Source: Pseudanabaena sp. PCC 7367
GTDB taxonomy: Bacteria; Cyanobacteriota; Cyanobacteriia; Pseudanabaenales; Pseudanabaenaceae
Length of the DNA: 64,000 nt
Assembly (NCBI RefSeq): GCF_000317065.1
Contig: NC_019701.1
Span: 2,199,001 to 2,263,000, forward strand
Reading direction: 5' to 3'
The notes under the pieces were generated by a model. It was not told where the DNA came from and ran no database searches. It worked only from the letters and a program-made list of their open reading frames with translations. Below are positions 1 through 7,596 of this stretch, one piece after another. Position 1 is the first letter of the stretch, and every line of letters starts with the position of its first letter. Position numbers and translations under genes: made by a program.

Positions 1-1720
1 CATGCTTTTCTCTTGCCTGGTTGATGCTGATTACCTGGATACTGAAGAACATTTTGATCCTGATGCTCCAAAATTGAGAGGTGGTTACAAAACGGTAAAT
101 CTACTCTGGAAAATATTTCAAGCGGATCAACAGCAGCTTTTCGATCGAGTAAAAGGCATAGATAGTAAAGTCAATCAGATTCGCTCAGAAGTTTATCTTG
201 CCTGTGTTGAGGCGGCAGCACAAATGCCTGGTGTTTTCCGGCTGGCAGTGCCGACCGGTGGTGGCAAAACTCGCAGTGGTCTGGCGTTTGCTCTCAAACA
301 TGCCATGATCCACAACTTAGATCGTGTGATTGTGGCAGTTCCCTACACCAGTATCATTGAACAAACAGTTAATGTATATAGAAATATTTTAGGTGAGGCA
401 GATGTTTTAGAGCATCATAGTGCGGCAAAAGAACCTGATGATGAAGATGCCAGACAAAGCTATGCCAAGGCGCGTCTTGCCACCCAAAATTGGGATGCAT
501 CGTTAGTTGTGACTACAACAGTTCAACTTTTTGAAAGCCTTTTTGCCAATCGTCCCAGTCGCTGTCGCAAGTTGCATAACCTAGTGGGCAGTGTGATTGT
601 GCTAGATGAAGTACAAACCCTACCGATGTTCCTATTAACGCCAATTTTAAGTGGATTAAAGGAACTAGTCGATCGCTATCGGGTCACAGTAGTGCTCTGT
701 ACCGCTACCCAACCGGCACTGGAAGGCGAAAGCCGTTATCTTGAAGGTTTCACCGCAGGATCGGTAAGAGATATTGTTTCATCTGCACTGGCTAAACAGC
801 ATTTTGCCGGACTGGCTCGGGTTAACTACGAAATCAAGGAACAAACCTGGTCATGGGAGCAACTAGTTGCAGATATTAAGGAACACAATCACGATCGCGC
901 CTTGATTATTCTTAATACCCGTAAAGATGCGCTGGCGGTATTGGATACATTACAGAACGATGATGAGATTGATGCTGATTCACTTCTACATCTTTCAACT
1001 CTGCTCTGTGGTGAACATCGCCGCCAGGTATTAAACCAAGTCAGAAACAGACTCGATCGCCACCAACCTTGCCTATTGGTTTCAACCCAGGTGGTGGAAG
1101 CAGGGGTGGATTTAGATTTCCCGGCGGTTTATCGGGCGATCGGCCCTCTCGATCGGATTGTGCAGGCAGCGGGTCGGTGCAATCGGGAAGGCAAAATGCC
1201 AGAAAAGGGAAGAGTTGTAGTTTTTGAGCCGGAGCAGGGTAGTAAACCGAAGGGCGATTATGAAACTGCGGCCAAAAGAGCTGAAGGTATATTAAAAAGT
1301 CCTGAGCTTGATTTGCACAATCCAGATACTTTTGAAACTTACTTTAAAGTGCTTTATAAGGACGTTAAGCTAGACCAACTTGATATTCAAAAGAAGCGAA
1401 CCAATTTCAATTACCCAGAAGTTGCTAAGAATTTCAAATTTATTAAGGATGATACAACACCTGTGGTGATTCAATTTGACGATCGGGTGCGCAAGCATTT
1501 AAAACAGATTCAGCGACGAGACCTGAATTCAGGTGACTATCGAAAACTCCAACCTTATTTAGTGAATCTCAGACAAAATGATTTCAAAGGAACGGAAGCA
1601 TTGCGCGAGGAGATCGCCCCTGGTTTATGGGTTTGGGAACGCCTCAGTTATGACGAACTTAAGGGAATCAAAATTGGCGATCGATCGATCGATTTTGATC
1701 CAGCGGACTTAGTGCAATGA
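1..1720 (+). CDS. cas3: CRISPR-associated helicase/nuclease Cas3 (5'-truncated by window edge)
   Basis: Cas3 is the ATP-dependent helicase-nuclease recruited by Cascade to degrade target DNA. The visible part begins at the end of the HD nuclease region (SCLVDADYLDTE) and holds the superfamily 2 helicase: Walker A PTGGGKT at visible residues 84-90, DEVQ at 202-205, a motif III-like TATQ, and motif VI QAAGRCNREG. The frame is open at the window edge, so the HD catalytic residues lie upstream and cannot be judged. It is the first visible gene of the I-C operon. A 128-bp gap containing a candidate promoter separates it from cas5, so the two may be transcribed separately. Confidence 0.95.
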   Translation, partial: MLFSCLVDADYLDTEEHFDPDAPKLRGGYKTVNLLWKIFQADQQQLFDRVKGIDSKVNQIRSEVYLACVEAAAQMPGVFRLAVPTGGGKTRSGLAFALKHAMIHNLDRVIVAVPYTSIIEQTVNVYRNILGEADVLEHHSAAKEPDDEDARQSYAKARLATQNWDASLVVTTTVQLFESLFANRPSRCRKLHNLVGSVIVLDEVQTLPMFLLTPILSGLKELVDRYRVTVVLCTATQPALEGESRYLEGFTAGSVRDIVSSALAKQHFAGLARVNYEIKEQTWSWEQLVADIKEHNHDRALIILNTRKDALAVLDTLQNDDEIDADSLLHLSTLLCGEHRRQVLNQVRNRLDRHQPCLLVSTQVVEAGVDLDFPAVYRAIGPLDRIVQAAGRCNREGKMPEKGRVVVFEPEQGSKPKGDYETAAKRAEGILKSPELDLHNPDTFETYFKVLYKDVKLDQLDIQKKRTNFNYPEVAKNFKFIKDDTTPVVIQFDDRVRKHLKQIQRRDLNSGDYRKLQPYLVNLRQNDFKGTEALREEIAPGLWVWERLSYDELKGIKIGDRSIDFDPADLVQ

Positions 1721-1789
1721 TCTATCACTACTTACCCTAACTGCATCGCAGGAACGGACATACAGTCAAATTCATTAATATCACTTAAC

Positions 1790-1830
1790 AATAACAGTAT
1801 TTAGGAAGAAAACTGTATAATGCTGTTATT
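1790..1830 (+). promoter_or_regulatory. Inverted repeat around a -10-like box upstream of cas5
   Basis: AATAACAG at 1790-1797 and CTGTTATT at 1823-1830 are perfect 8-bp inverted arms. Between them lies TATAAT at 1816-1821, a consensus -10 box; the matching -35 box is weak. The placement suggests an internal promoter for cas5-cas2 with a dimeric repressor site. Seen: the arms and the box. Inferred: the function. Confidence 0.4.
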
Positions 1831-1848
1831 CAATTAGAAATTTGCATT

Positions 1849-2535
1849 GTGGAAACTGATTCATCCTTAGTCGTTAAGGTTTGGGGCGACTTTGCTTGCT
1901 TTACCAGACCAGAATTTGGCGCAGAGCGGGTTAGCTATGAGGTGATGACCCCAAGTGCGGCGCGCGGAGTGCTGGAAGCAATTTTTTGGAAGCCCGAATT
2001 TAGCTGGCAAGTCCAGGAAATCCAAGTGCTCAAGCCAATCAAGCGTTTTTCAATTCTGCGCAACGAAATAAATAGCTGGCAAAGCGATCGTTCTGCCAAA
2101 GACCCCGCCTATCACTATTATGCCGATGGCGATCGGGCTCAACGCCATACACTCTGCTTGCGCGAAGTGGCATATATGATCAAAGCCAAGATCAATTTAA
2201 AGCCCCATGCTAGCGCTCATCCGGCCAAATACCGCGATCAATTCCGCCGCCGCGTGGCCAAGGGGCAATGTCATCATCAGCCCTATTTGGGTACCCGTGA
2301 ATTTAGTGCCTTTTTTAGCAAACCAGAAGAAGGCGATCGGCCAATTAAGGGTAGTGAAGGCAATAAAGAATTGGGCTTGATGCTGATGGATCTAGAATTT
2401 GCGATCGACAGCAAAGGGGCAATTACCTATCTTAGTCACGATCCGAATGGTGCAAAGGCGGTGAAGGGGAATGCTAGCCCGAGATTCTTTGGGGCCAGAT
2501 TAGAAAATGGTGTTTTGAGGGTGCCTGAATCATGA
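1849..2535 (+). CDS. cas5: Type I-C Cascade subunit and probable pre-crRNA endonuclease Cas5 (Cas5c/Cas5d)
   Basis: This 228-residue RAMP protein is a Cas5 of subtype I-C, recognised from its N-terminal VKVWGDFACFTRPEF region and the SAARGVLEAIFW segment typical of Cas5d. In I-C systems Cas5 cuts the repeat RNA and then stays on the crRNA 5' handle, replacing Cas6. No cas6 is visible here, which agrees with that role. Start is GTG at 1849. The stop overlaps the cas8c start (ATGA), so the two are translationally coupled. Confidence 0.93.
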   Translation: METDSSLVVKVWGDFACFTRPEFGAERVSYEVMTPSAARGVLEAIFWKPEFSWQVQEIQVLKPIKRFSILRNEINSWQSDRSAKDPAYHYYADGDRAQRHTLCLREVAYMIKAKINLKPHASAHPAKYRDQFRRRVAKGQCHHQPYLGTREFSAFFSKPEEGDRPIKGSEGNKELGLMLMDLEFAIDSKGAITYLSHDPNGAKAVKGNASPRFFGARLENGVLRVPES

Positions 2536-4244
2536 TTCTTAGTCAGCTTTACGAATATTCGCAGCGACAAATGGAACTGCCGCCTGCCATGTATAAGGGA
2601 ACCAAAGTTCGTTGGGTGATCAGTTTATCTACTGAAGGTGAATTCCGAGATTTTATTCCCAGAGGTGGTAATTCAAAAGCAGATAAGCGCGGTACAGAAA
2701 TGACGGCTCCCCATATACTCAGAACTGTTGGTGTCAAACCCAAGCTATTGGCTGATACGGGCGAGTATGTGTTGGGGATTGCCAGGCCAAACTCCAAACC
2801 TCAAAGAGTAAAAGATTGTCATCAACAGTTTAAGGATTTGGTTCAGCAATGTGCAAATTCGACTGAAGAACCTACTATTAGAGCGATCGTAAAATTCCTC
2901 GATACCTGGAACCCAGAAACAGATCGAGGCAAGTTACCAAAAGATTTTGATCCAGCGGATGTGATCACATTTGAGGTTGGTGATACTTTACCTGCTGATG
3001 AAAAAGCAGAACTACATAGGATTGAAGAATTTTGGGCTGATTACACCCTTGGTGATAGCGATAAGTCTATGCCAATTATGACTTGTCTGATTACTGGTGA
3101 GCGTAAACCTGTCGTATCAACATTGCCACTCTTAATTAAGGGTCTGGTGGGTGGACAACCCTCAGGCACAGCAATGGTTTCTGCTAATGCAAAACCCTTT
3201 ACTTCCTATGGCTTAAAAAGCTCTCTTACTTCGCCAATTTCCCGTGATGCTGCCGAGGGCTTTGCCAAAGCCCTCAACCATCTGATTGCTTCACCAAATT
3301 TCCGGCTTAGAATTGGTTCTACCACCTATGTATTTTGGACAAGGGATCAAGAAGATGATTTTGATGCTCTGTCATACCTAGATGATCCTGACCCAGAGAA
3401 AGTAAAGAGTCTATTGAGTTCTCCCTTTACAGGTCAGCAATCATTTAGTGTAGATGAGAACCAGTTCTATTGCCTCACCCTGACGGCGAATAATGCCAGA
3501 GCGGTAGTGCGTGATTGGCTTGAAACAACTGTTCCGGAAGTGAAGCGCAACCTATGTAATTGGTTTGAAGCTCAAAGGATAGTTGCACCTGATGGTGAAG
3601 AGTTCAAATCATGGGGAGTTTATAAACTAGCTGCCAGCGCCTACCGCGATCCCGCCAAGGAAATGCTTCCCGCCGTGCCAAATGCTCTAGTTAAATTTGC
3701 CCTCAGTGGCGATCGTCTGCCTCATGATCTCCTCGCTAGAGTCTTGCGTCGTAATCGTGCCGAGCAAAAAGTCACCTATGCTCGCGTTGCTCTGATCAAA
3801 CTGATTCTGACCAGTCAAAACAAATTCGCCAGAACTGAAATGGAAACATTAAATCCTAATCCAGATTTCCCAGCCATAGCCGATCACACCGCCTATCACT
3901 GTGGTCGATTGCTCGCTGAACTAGAGGCGATTCAAAGAACTGCCCTAGGCAAAATTAATGCCACCCTCACCGATCGCTACTATGGTGCTGTCTCTAGTAC
4001 CCCTGCCAGTGCGTTCCCACCACTTTTGAGTGGCGCTAAAAGAGCCCATTTGCCCAAGCTCAGAAAAAATAGACCTGGTGCCTATCAGGCTCTGGAAAAG
4101 CGCTTAGAGGAAATCATGTCGCATCTTTCTGAATTGGGATTTCCTAAAACCCTGACCTTGCAGCAACAGGGTCTGTTTGCGATCGGCTATTACCATCAAA
4201 AAGCCGCCAATCGTGCCGCTGCCCAAACCAACCAAGCTAGCTAA
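2532..4244 (+). CDS. cas8c: Type I-C large subunit Cas8c (Csd1)
   Basis: This 570-residue protein is Cas8c/Csd1, the large Cascade subunit that reads the PAM and contacts Cas3. Recognition rests on its place between cas5 and cas7, its usual length of about 570-600 residues, and C-terminal family features (DRYYGAVSSTPASAFPPLL and the helical tail after it). The ATG overlaps the cas5 stop by four bases. The C-terminal helical part corresponds to the small subunit Cas11c in known I-C systems; see the separate entry for a candidate internal start. Confidence 0.92.
   Translation: MILSQLYEYSQRQMELPPAMYKGTKVRWVISLSTEGEFRDFIPRGGNSKADKRGTEMTAPHILRTVGVKPKLLADTGEYVLGIARPNSKPQRVKDCHQQFKDLVQQCANSTEEPTIRAIVKFLDTWNPETDRGKLPKDFDPADVITFEVGDTLPADEKAELHRIEEFWADYTLGDSDKSMPIMTCLITGERKPVVSTLPLLIKGLVGGQPSGTAMVSANAKPFTSYGLKSSLTSPISRDAAEGFAKALNHLIASPNFRLRIGSTTYVFWTRDQEDDFDALSYLDDPDPEKVKSLLSSPFTGQQSFSVDENQFYCLTLTANNARAVVRDWLETTVPEVKRNLCNWFEAQRIVAPDGEEFKSWGVYKLAASAYRDPAKEMLPAVPNALVKFALSGDRLPHDLLARVLRRNRAEQKVTYARVALIKLILTSQNKFARTEMETLNPNPDFPAIADHTAYHCGRLLAELEAIQRTALGKINATLTDRYYGAVSSTPASAFPPLLSGAKRAHLPKLRKNRPGAYQALEKRLEEIMSHLSELGFPKTLTLQQQGLFAIGYYHQKAANRAAAQTNQAS
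3840..4244 (+). CDS. Candidate internally translated small subunit Cas11c
   Basis: Type I-C Cascades are known to make Cas11c from an internal start inside cas8c. An in-frame ATG at 3840 would yield a 134-residue, mostly helical C-terminal fragment beginning METLNPNPDF, close to the expected size of about 120-130 residues. No strong Shine-Dalgarno precedes it. The position is inferred from size and location only; a nearby non-ATG codon could be the true start. Confidence 0.35.
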   Translation: METLNPNPDFPAIADHTAYHCGRLLAELEAIQRTALGKINATLTDRYYGAVSSTPASAFPPLLSGAKRAHLPKLRKNRPGAYQALEKRLEEIMSHLSELGFPKTLTLQQQGLFAIGYYHQKAANRAAAQTNQAS

Positions 4245-4261
4245 ACTCCAAAAACAAGACT

Positions 4262-5431
4262 ATGACTAAACATTTCGACCCCAATCGCCGCCATGACTTT
4301 GTTTTACTATTTGATGTCACCGACGGTAATCCCAATGGCGATCCCGATGGCGGTAATATGCCGCGCACTGATCCAGAAACCCTCCAAGGATTAGTGACCG
4401 ATGTCTCGCTTAAACGCAAGATTCGTAATTATGTTGCTACCTATGCTGCCCATGAAGCACCAGATGATCAAAAGGCACGATTGAAAATATTCGTAGAACA
4501 TCATGGTGTTCTCAATGAGCAAATCCGGCTTGCTTATACAGAGCAGGATATTCCCACGGGCAAACCTGCAGATGACAACATTGATGATGCCGAGATTCTT
4601 GCTGGTCTGAGGGCAATCGCTGCTGATTTACCAGAAGCCTTCACCTTTGTCGATCGTGATGATGATGCCAGCGATGATGAAACAGAACCCGCCAATTTAG
4701 CCTATAGTGGCGAACTCTCAGACACCGAAAAGAAAGAAGCGCTGGAGCAACTAGAAGAGGTAATTAGCGAACTGGCGATCGAATCGGCAATTGCCAAAAA
4801 AACGATCACTTTTATTAAAAACCTGACCAAAAAAGCAGGCAAGCCCGACAAAAGCCGTGCCAATGCCGAAAAAGCCCAGGTCTGGATGTGTAATAACTTC
4901 TTTGATGTGCGCATGTTTGGTGCGGTAATGAGCACTGGTCTTAATGCAGGGCAGGTGCGTGGCCCCGTGCAAATCACCTTTGCCCGCTCTATTGATCCAG
5001 TCCTGCCCCAAGATCTGGCCATCACCCGGATGGCAGTGACTACCGAAGCCGATCGTGAAAAGTTACAGACCATGGGTCGTAAAACCTTAATTCCCTATGG
5101 TCTATATCTGGCCTATGGATTCTATTCTCCTTATCTGGCACAAAACACTGGGGTTAACAAATTTGATCTCCAGTTATTCTGGCAAGCCCTGGTAAATATG
5201 TGGGACTTCGATCGCAGTGCCAGTCGAGGGCTAATGGCTCCACGTGGGCTATACGTTTTTACCCATGAATCAAAGCTTGGTAATGCCCCAGCCCATAAGC
5301 TGTTTGAGCGAATTACTGTGCGGCTCAAAAATCCAAATTCTACCCCTCGCTCATTTAAGGATTATGAGTTGATTGTCAATACCGATAATTTACCAGATGC
5401 AATCACGCTTACTGATTTATTAGCAGAATAA
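4262..5431 (+). CDS. cas7: Type I-C Cascade backbone Cas7 (Csd2), enlarged
   Basis: Cas7c polymerises along the crRNA spacer. Family landmarks are FVLLFDVTDGNPNGDPDGG near residue 13, GLVTDVSLKRKIRNYV near 43, FDVRMFGAVMSTGLNAGQVRGPVQ near 214, SIDPVLPQDLAITRMAVTTE, and NAPAHKLF near the C-terminus. The protein is 389 residues, about 100 longer than the usual 280-295. The excess lies between about residues 95 and 200 and is acidic (a D/E-rich run near 131-142) followed by a helical stretch. It starts 17 bp after cas8c. Confidence 0.93.
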   Translation: MTKHFDPNRRHDFVLLFDVTDGNPNGDPDGGNMPRTDPETLQGLVTDVSLKRKIRNYVATYAAHEAPDDQKARLKIFVEHHGVLNEQIRLAYTEQDIPTGKPADDNIDDAEILAGLRAIAADLPEAFTFVDRDDDASDDETEPANLAYSGELSDTEKKEALEQLEEVISELAIESAIAKKTITFIKNLTKKAGKPDKSRANAEKAQVWMCNNFFDVRMFGAVMSTGLNAGQVRGPVQITFARSIDPVLPQDLAITRMAVTTEADREKLQTMGRKTLIPYGLYLAYGFYSPYLAQNTGVNKFDLQLFWQALVNMWDFDRSASRGLMAPRGLYVFTHESKLGNAPAHKLFERITVRLKNPNSTPRSFKDYELIVNTDNLPDAITLTDLLAE

Positions 5432-5435
5432 GCAA

Positions 5436-6068
5436 GTGGAAGTACCTGACACTGATGACTATGTCATGCTTAGCGCGTTGCAGCATTATGTTTTTTGTCC
5501 ACGCCAATGCGCGCTAATTCATGTTGAGCAAACGTTTGATGAGAATATCTATACATTGCGAGGGCAACGGGTACATGAACGCGTGAATATTCCCGAAGGT
5601 GAAAGCTTTGAGGGGATTAGAGTCGAGCGATCGCTAACGCTTTGGTCTCACCAGCATCGGCTTACTGGCATTGCCGATCTAGTTGAGTTTAGCTTTGATC
5701 ATACCCCTTACCCAGTTGAATATAAATCTGGCTCCCGCAAACCCCGCCGCGCTGATGATGTACAACTTTGTGCCCAGGCTTTGTGTCTAGAGGAAATGTT
5801 TGGTATTGCTGTTCCAAAAGGGGCAATTTTTCATCATGCTTCTAAGCGTCGCCGAGAGGTGATATTCGATCCCGACTTGCGATCGCTGGTAATTGAAACT
5901 GCTCACCAAGTACGACAGATGTTAACTCAAAGTATTGTGCCGCCTCCTGTAGCCGATCAACGTTGCCCAGATTGCTCTCTGCTAGATGCCTGTATGCCCC
6001 ATGCGATCCAAGATTTTAGAAAATTGGCTCAGTCAAATAATCCATTTTTTGTTCCTTTAGACCCGTGA
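5436..6068 (+). CDS. cas4: CRISPR adaptation exonuclease Cas4
   Basis: Cas4 is a RecB-like 4Fe-4S nuclease that trims prespacers and helps select PAM-flanked ones for Cas1-Cas2. All key residues are visible: cluster cysteines C21, C177, C180 and C186; H47; and the RecB core D81 (GIADLVE) with E95 and K97 (VEYKSG). At 210 residues it is normal length. Start is GTG, four bases after the cas7 stop, and the gene overlaps cas1 by four bases. Confidence 0.95.
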   Translation: MEVPDTDDYVMLSALQHYVFCPRQCALIHVEQTFDENIYTLRGQRVHERVNIPEGESFEGIRVERSLTLWSHQHRLTGIADLVEFSFDHTPYPVEYKSGSRKPRRADDVQLCAQALCLEEMFGIAVPKGAIFHHASKRRREVIFDPDLRSLVIETAHQVRQMLTQSIVPPPVADQRCPDCSLLDACMPHAIQDFRKLAQSNNPFFVPLDP

Positions 6069-7096
6069 AAGTCTTATTAAACACACTCTATGTGCAAACT
6101 CAAGGTAGTTACCTCAGACTCGACCACGAAACCTTAAAAATCGAAGTCGAGCGCGAATTAACCTTTCAAATTCCCTTACATCATTTGGGTGCGATCGTTA
6201 CTTTTGGGAATGTGCTAATCAGTCCATTTTTGATCCATCGTTGTGCTGAAGATGGCAGAGCGCTGATCTGGCTCTCTGAATATGGTCGGTTTCGCGCCAG
6301 AGCCAATGGTTCGACCAGTGGTAATGTACTGCTCAGACAAGCGCAATATTCAGCTTTAGAGAGCACCGATGCAGTTTTGCTCATTGCTCGCTATATTGTG
6401 GCTGGCAAGTTGCAAAATGCCCGACTGATTCTGATGCGATCGGCGCGTGATGCTAAAAATGAAAGCGATCGCACTGCGTTATCGGCTGCCGCAGCAACAC
6501 ATGCGGAAGCGATCAAAAGCGCTGAGAAGGCTGAAAGTGTTGAGAAGCTGCGCGGCATTGAAGGTTATGCGGCCAAGGCTTATTTTGCCGCTTTTAGCCA
6601 TATGATTCGGCTCAATCGTGATGCCTTTGCGTTGACGGAGCGATCGCGTCGGCCACCCCGTGATCCGATCAATGCAATGCTTTCTTTTGTTTATACTCTT
6701 TTGGTCAATGATTGTGTCAGTGCTTGCGAGGGAGTTGGGCTCGATCCGCAGGTTGGCTTTTTACATGCAATCAGGCCAGGTAGGCCATCGCTGGCTCTGG
6801 ATTTGATGGAGGAGCTACGGGCTCCCATTGCCGATCGCTTGGTGCTCACCCTTATCAATCGTGGTCAGATCAAACCTGAGCATTTCTTAGAAAGGCCTGG
6901 CGGCGCAATTTTTATGACCGATGATGCTCGTAAGACTGTTTTAGCTGAGTTTCAAAAACGCAAAAAAGTAGAGGTCAATCATCCCATTCTGGCCACCAAG
7001 GTGCCTTTAGGGTTGGTTAATCATACCCAGGCGCGATTGCTGGCAAGACATTTGCGCGGCGATGTTCCCACCTATCAACCGTTTATCCTACGCTGA
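6065..7096 (+). CDS. cas1: CRISPR integrase Cas1
   Basis: Cas1 forms the spacer integrase with Cas2. The metal-binding active site is visible: E166 (RGIEGYAAKAYF), H234 (VGFLHAIRPGRPSLALDLMEE) and E249. At 343 residues it is a typical I-C Cas1. Start is GTG within a GTGA overlap with the cas4 stop, so Cas4 and Cas1 are coupled. Confidence 0.97.
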   Translation: MKVLLNTLYVQTQGSYLRLDHETLKIEVERELTFQIPLHHLGAIVTFGNVLISPFLIHRCAEDGRALIWLSEYGRFRARANGSTSGNVLLRQAQYSALESTDAVLLIARYIVAGKLQNARLILMRSARDAKNESDRTALSAAAATHAEAIKSAEKAESVEKLRGIEGYAAKAYFAAFSHMIRLNRDAFALTERSRRPPRDPINAMLSFVYTLLVNDCVSACEGVGLDPQVGFLHAIRPGRPSLALDLMEELRAPIADRLVLTLINRGQIKPEHFLERPGGAIFMTDDARKTVLAEFQKRKKVEVNHPILATKVPLGLVNHTQARLLARHLRGDVPTYQPFILR

Positions 7097-7130
7097 TTTT
7101 TAGCTTAGCCCTATATTCCAATCGAAAATC

Positions 7131-7424
7131 ATGGCGAATATTTTGGTTACCTATGATGTTAATACTGAAACCAAGGAAGGCCGCCGCCGTCTGCGTAAGG
7201 TTGCCACTACCTGTAAAGATTATGGACAAAGGGTTCAACTCTCTGTTTTTGAATGTAATGTAAATGAAGCGCAGTATGAGGCTTTACGGGCAAAGCTCTA
7301 TAACATTATCGATCCCGATCTCGACAGTATCCGCATCTACAAACTACCTGCTCCCAGGGAACTTTCGGTTGAGTGCTATGGAATCGACAAATATATTGAT
7401 TTTAATGACCCGCTGATTATTTAA
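7131..7424 (+). CDS. cas2: CRISPR adaptation protein Cas2
   Basis: This 97-residue ferredoxin-fold Cas2 has the conserved D9 in VTYDV, the RRRLRKVATTCKDYGQRVQ region and the terminal strand. It is the structural core of the Cas1-Cas2 integrase. It lies 34 bp after cas1 and is the last cas gene before the leader and array. Confidence 0.96.
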   Translation: MANILVTYDVNTETKEGRRRLRKVATTCKDYGQRVQLSVFECNVNEAQYEALRAKLYNIIDPDLDSIRIYKLPAPRELSVECYGIDKYIDFNDPLII

Positions 7425-7596
7425 GTTTGCGCGAACCTATAGCAAGGGCTAAATCCCTGGGGGGTTCGCGTTCTAATCCCTGTCAGCGTTTCGGCGTTTT
7501 TTGCTAAATTATGGCTTTTAATTTTAACCATGCTAAACCAGATCCGCGTAATTAACTCCTATGATCACCTCTGCCAAAGGATCTGGTATGATTGCG
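7425..7596 (+). promoter_or_regulatory. CRISPR leader
   Basis: The 172 bp between the cas2 stop and the first repeat hold no gene and should contain the array promoter and the integration signals. A nested inverted repeat sits at its cas2-proximal end, and an AT-rich stretch follows at about 7500-7560. Its location beside cas2, with the repeat reading toward ATTGGAAC on the + strand, marks this as the leader end. Confidence 0.75.
7430..7470. promoter_or_regulatory. Nested inverted repeat between cas2 and the array
   Basis: CGCGAACC at 7430-7437 pairs with GGTTCGCG at 7463-7470 (8 bp perfect). An inner AGGG...CCCT pair nests inside. No run of T follows directly, so it is a weak terminator candidate and could instead be a leader element bound by host factors. 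Confidence 0.5.

Noticed and set aside
1-7596. Search for cas6 or a second CRISPR type
   Set aside because: Every gene fits subtype I-C; no cas6, csm/cmr or cas10 gene is present in the window.
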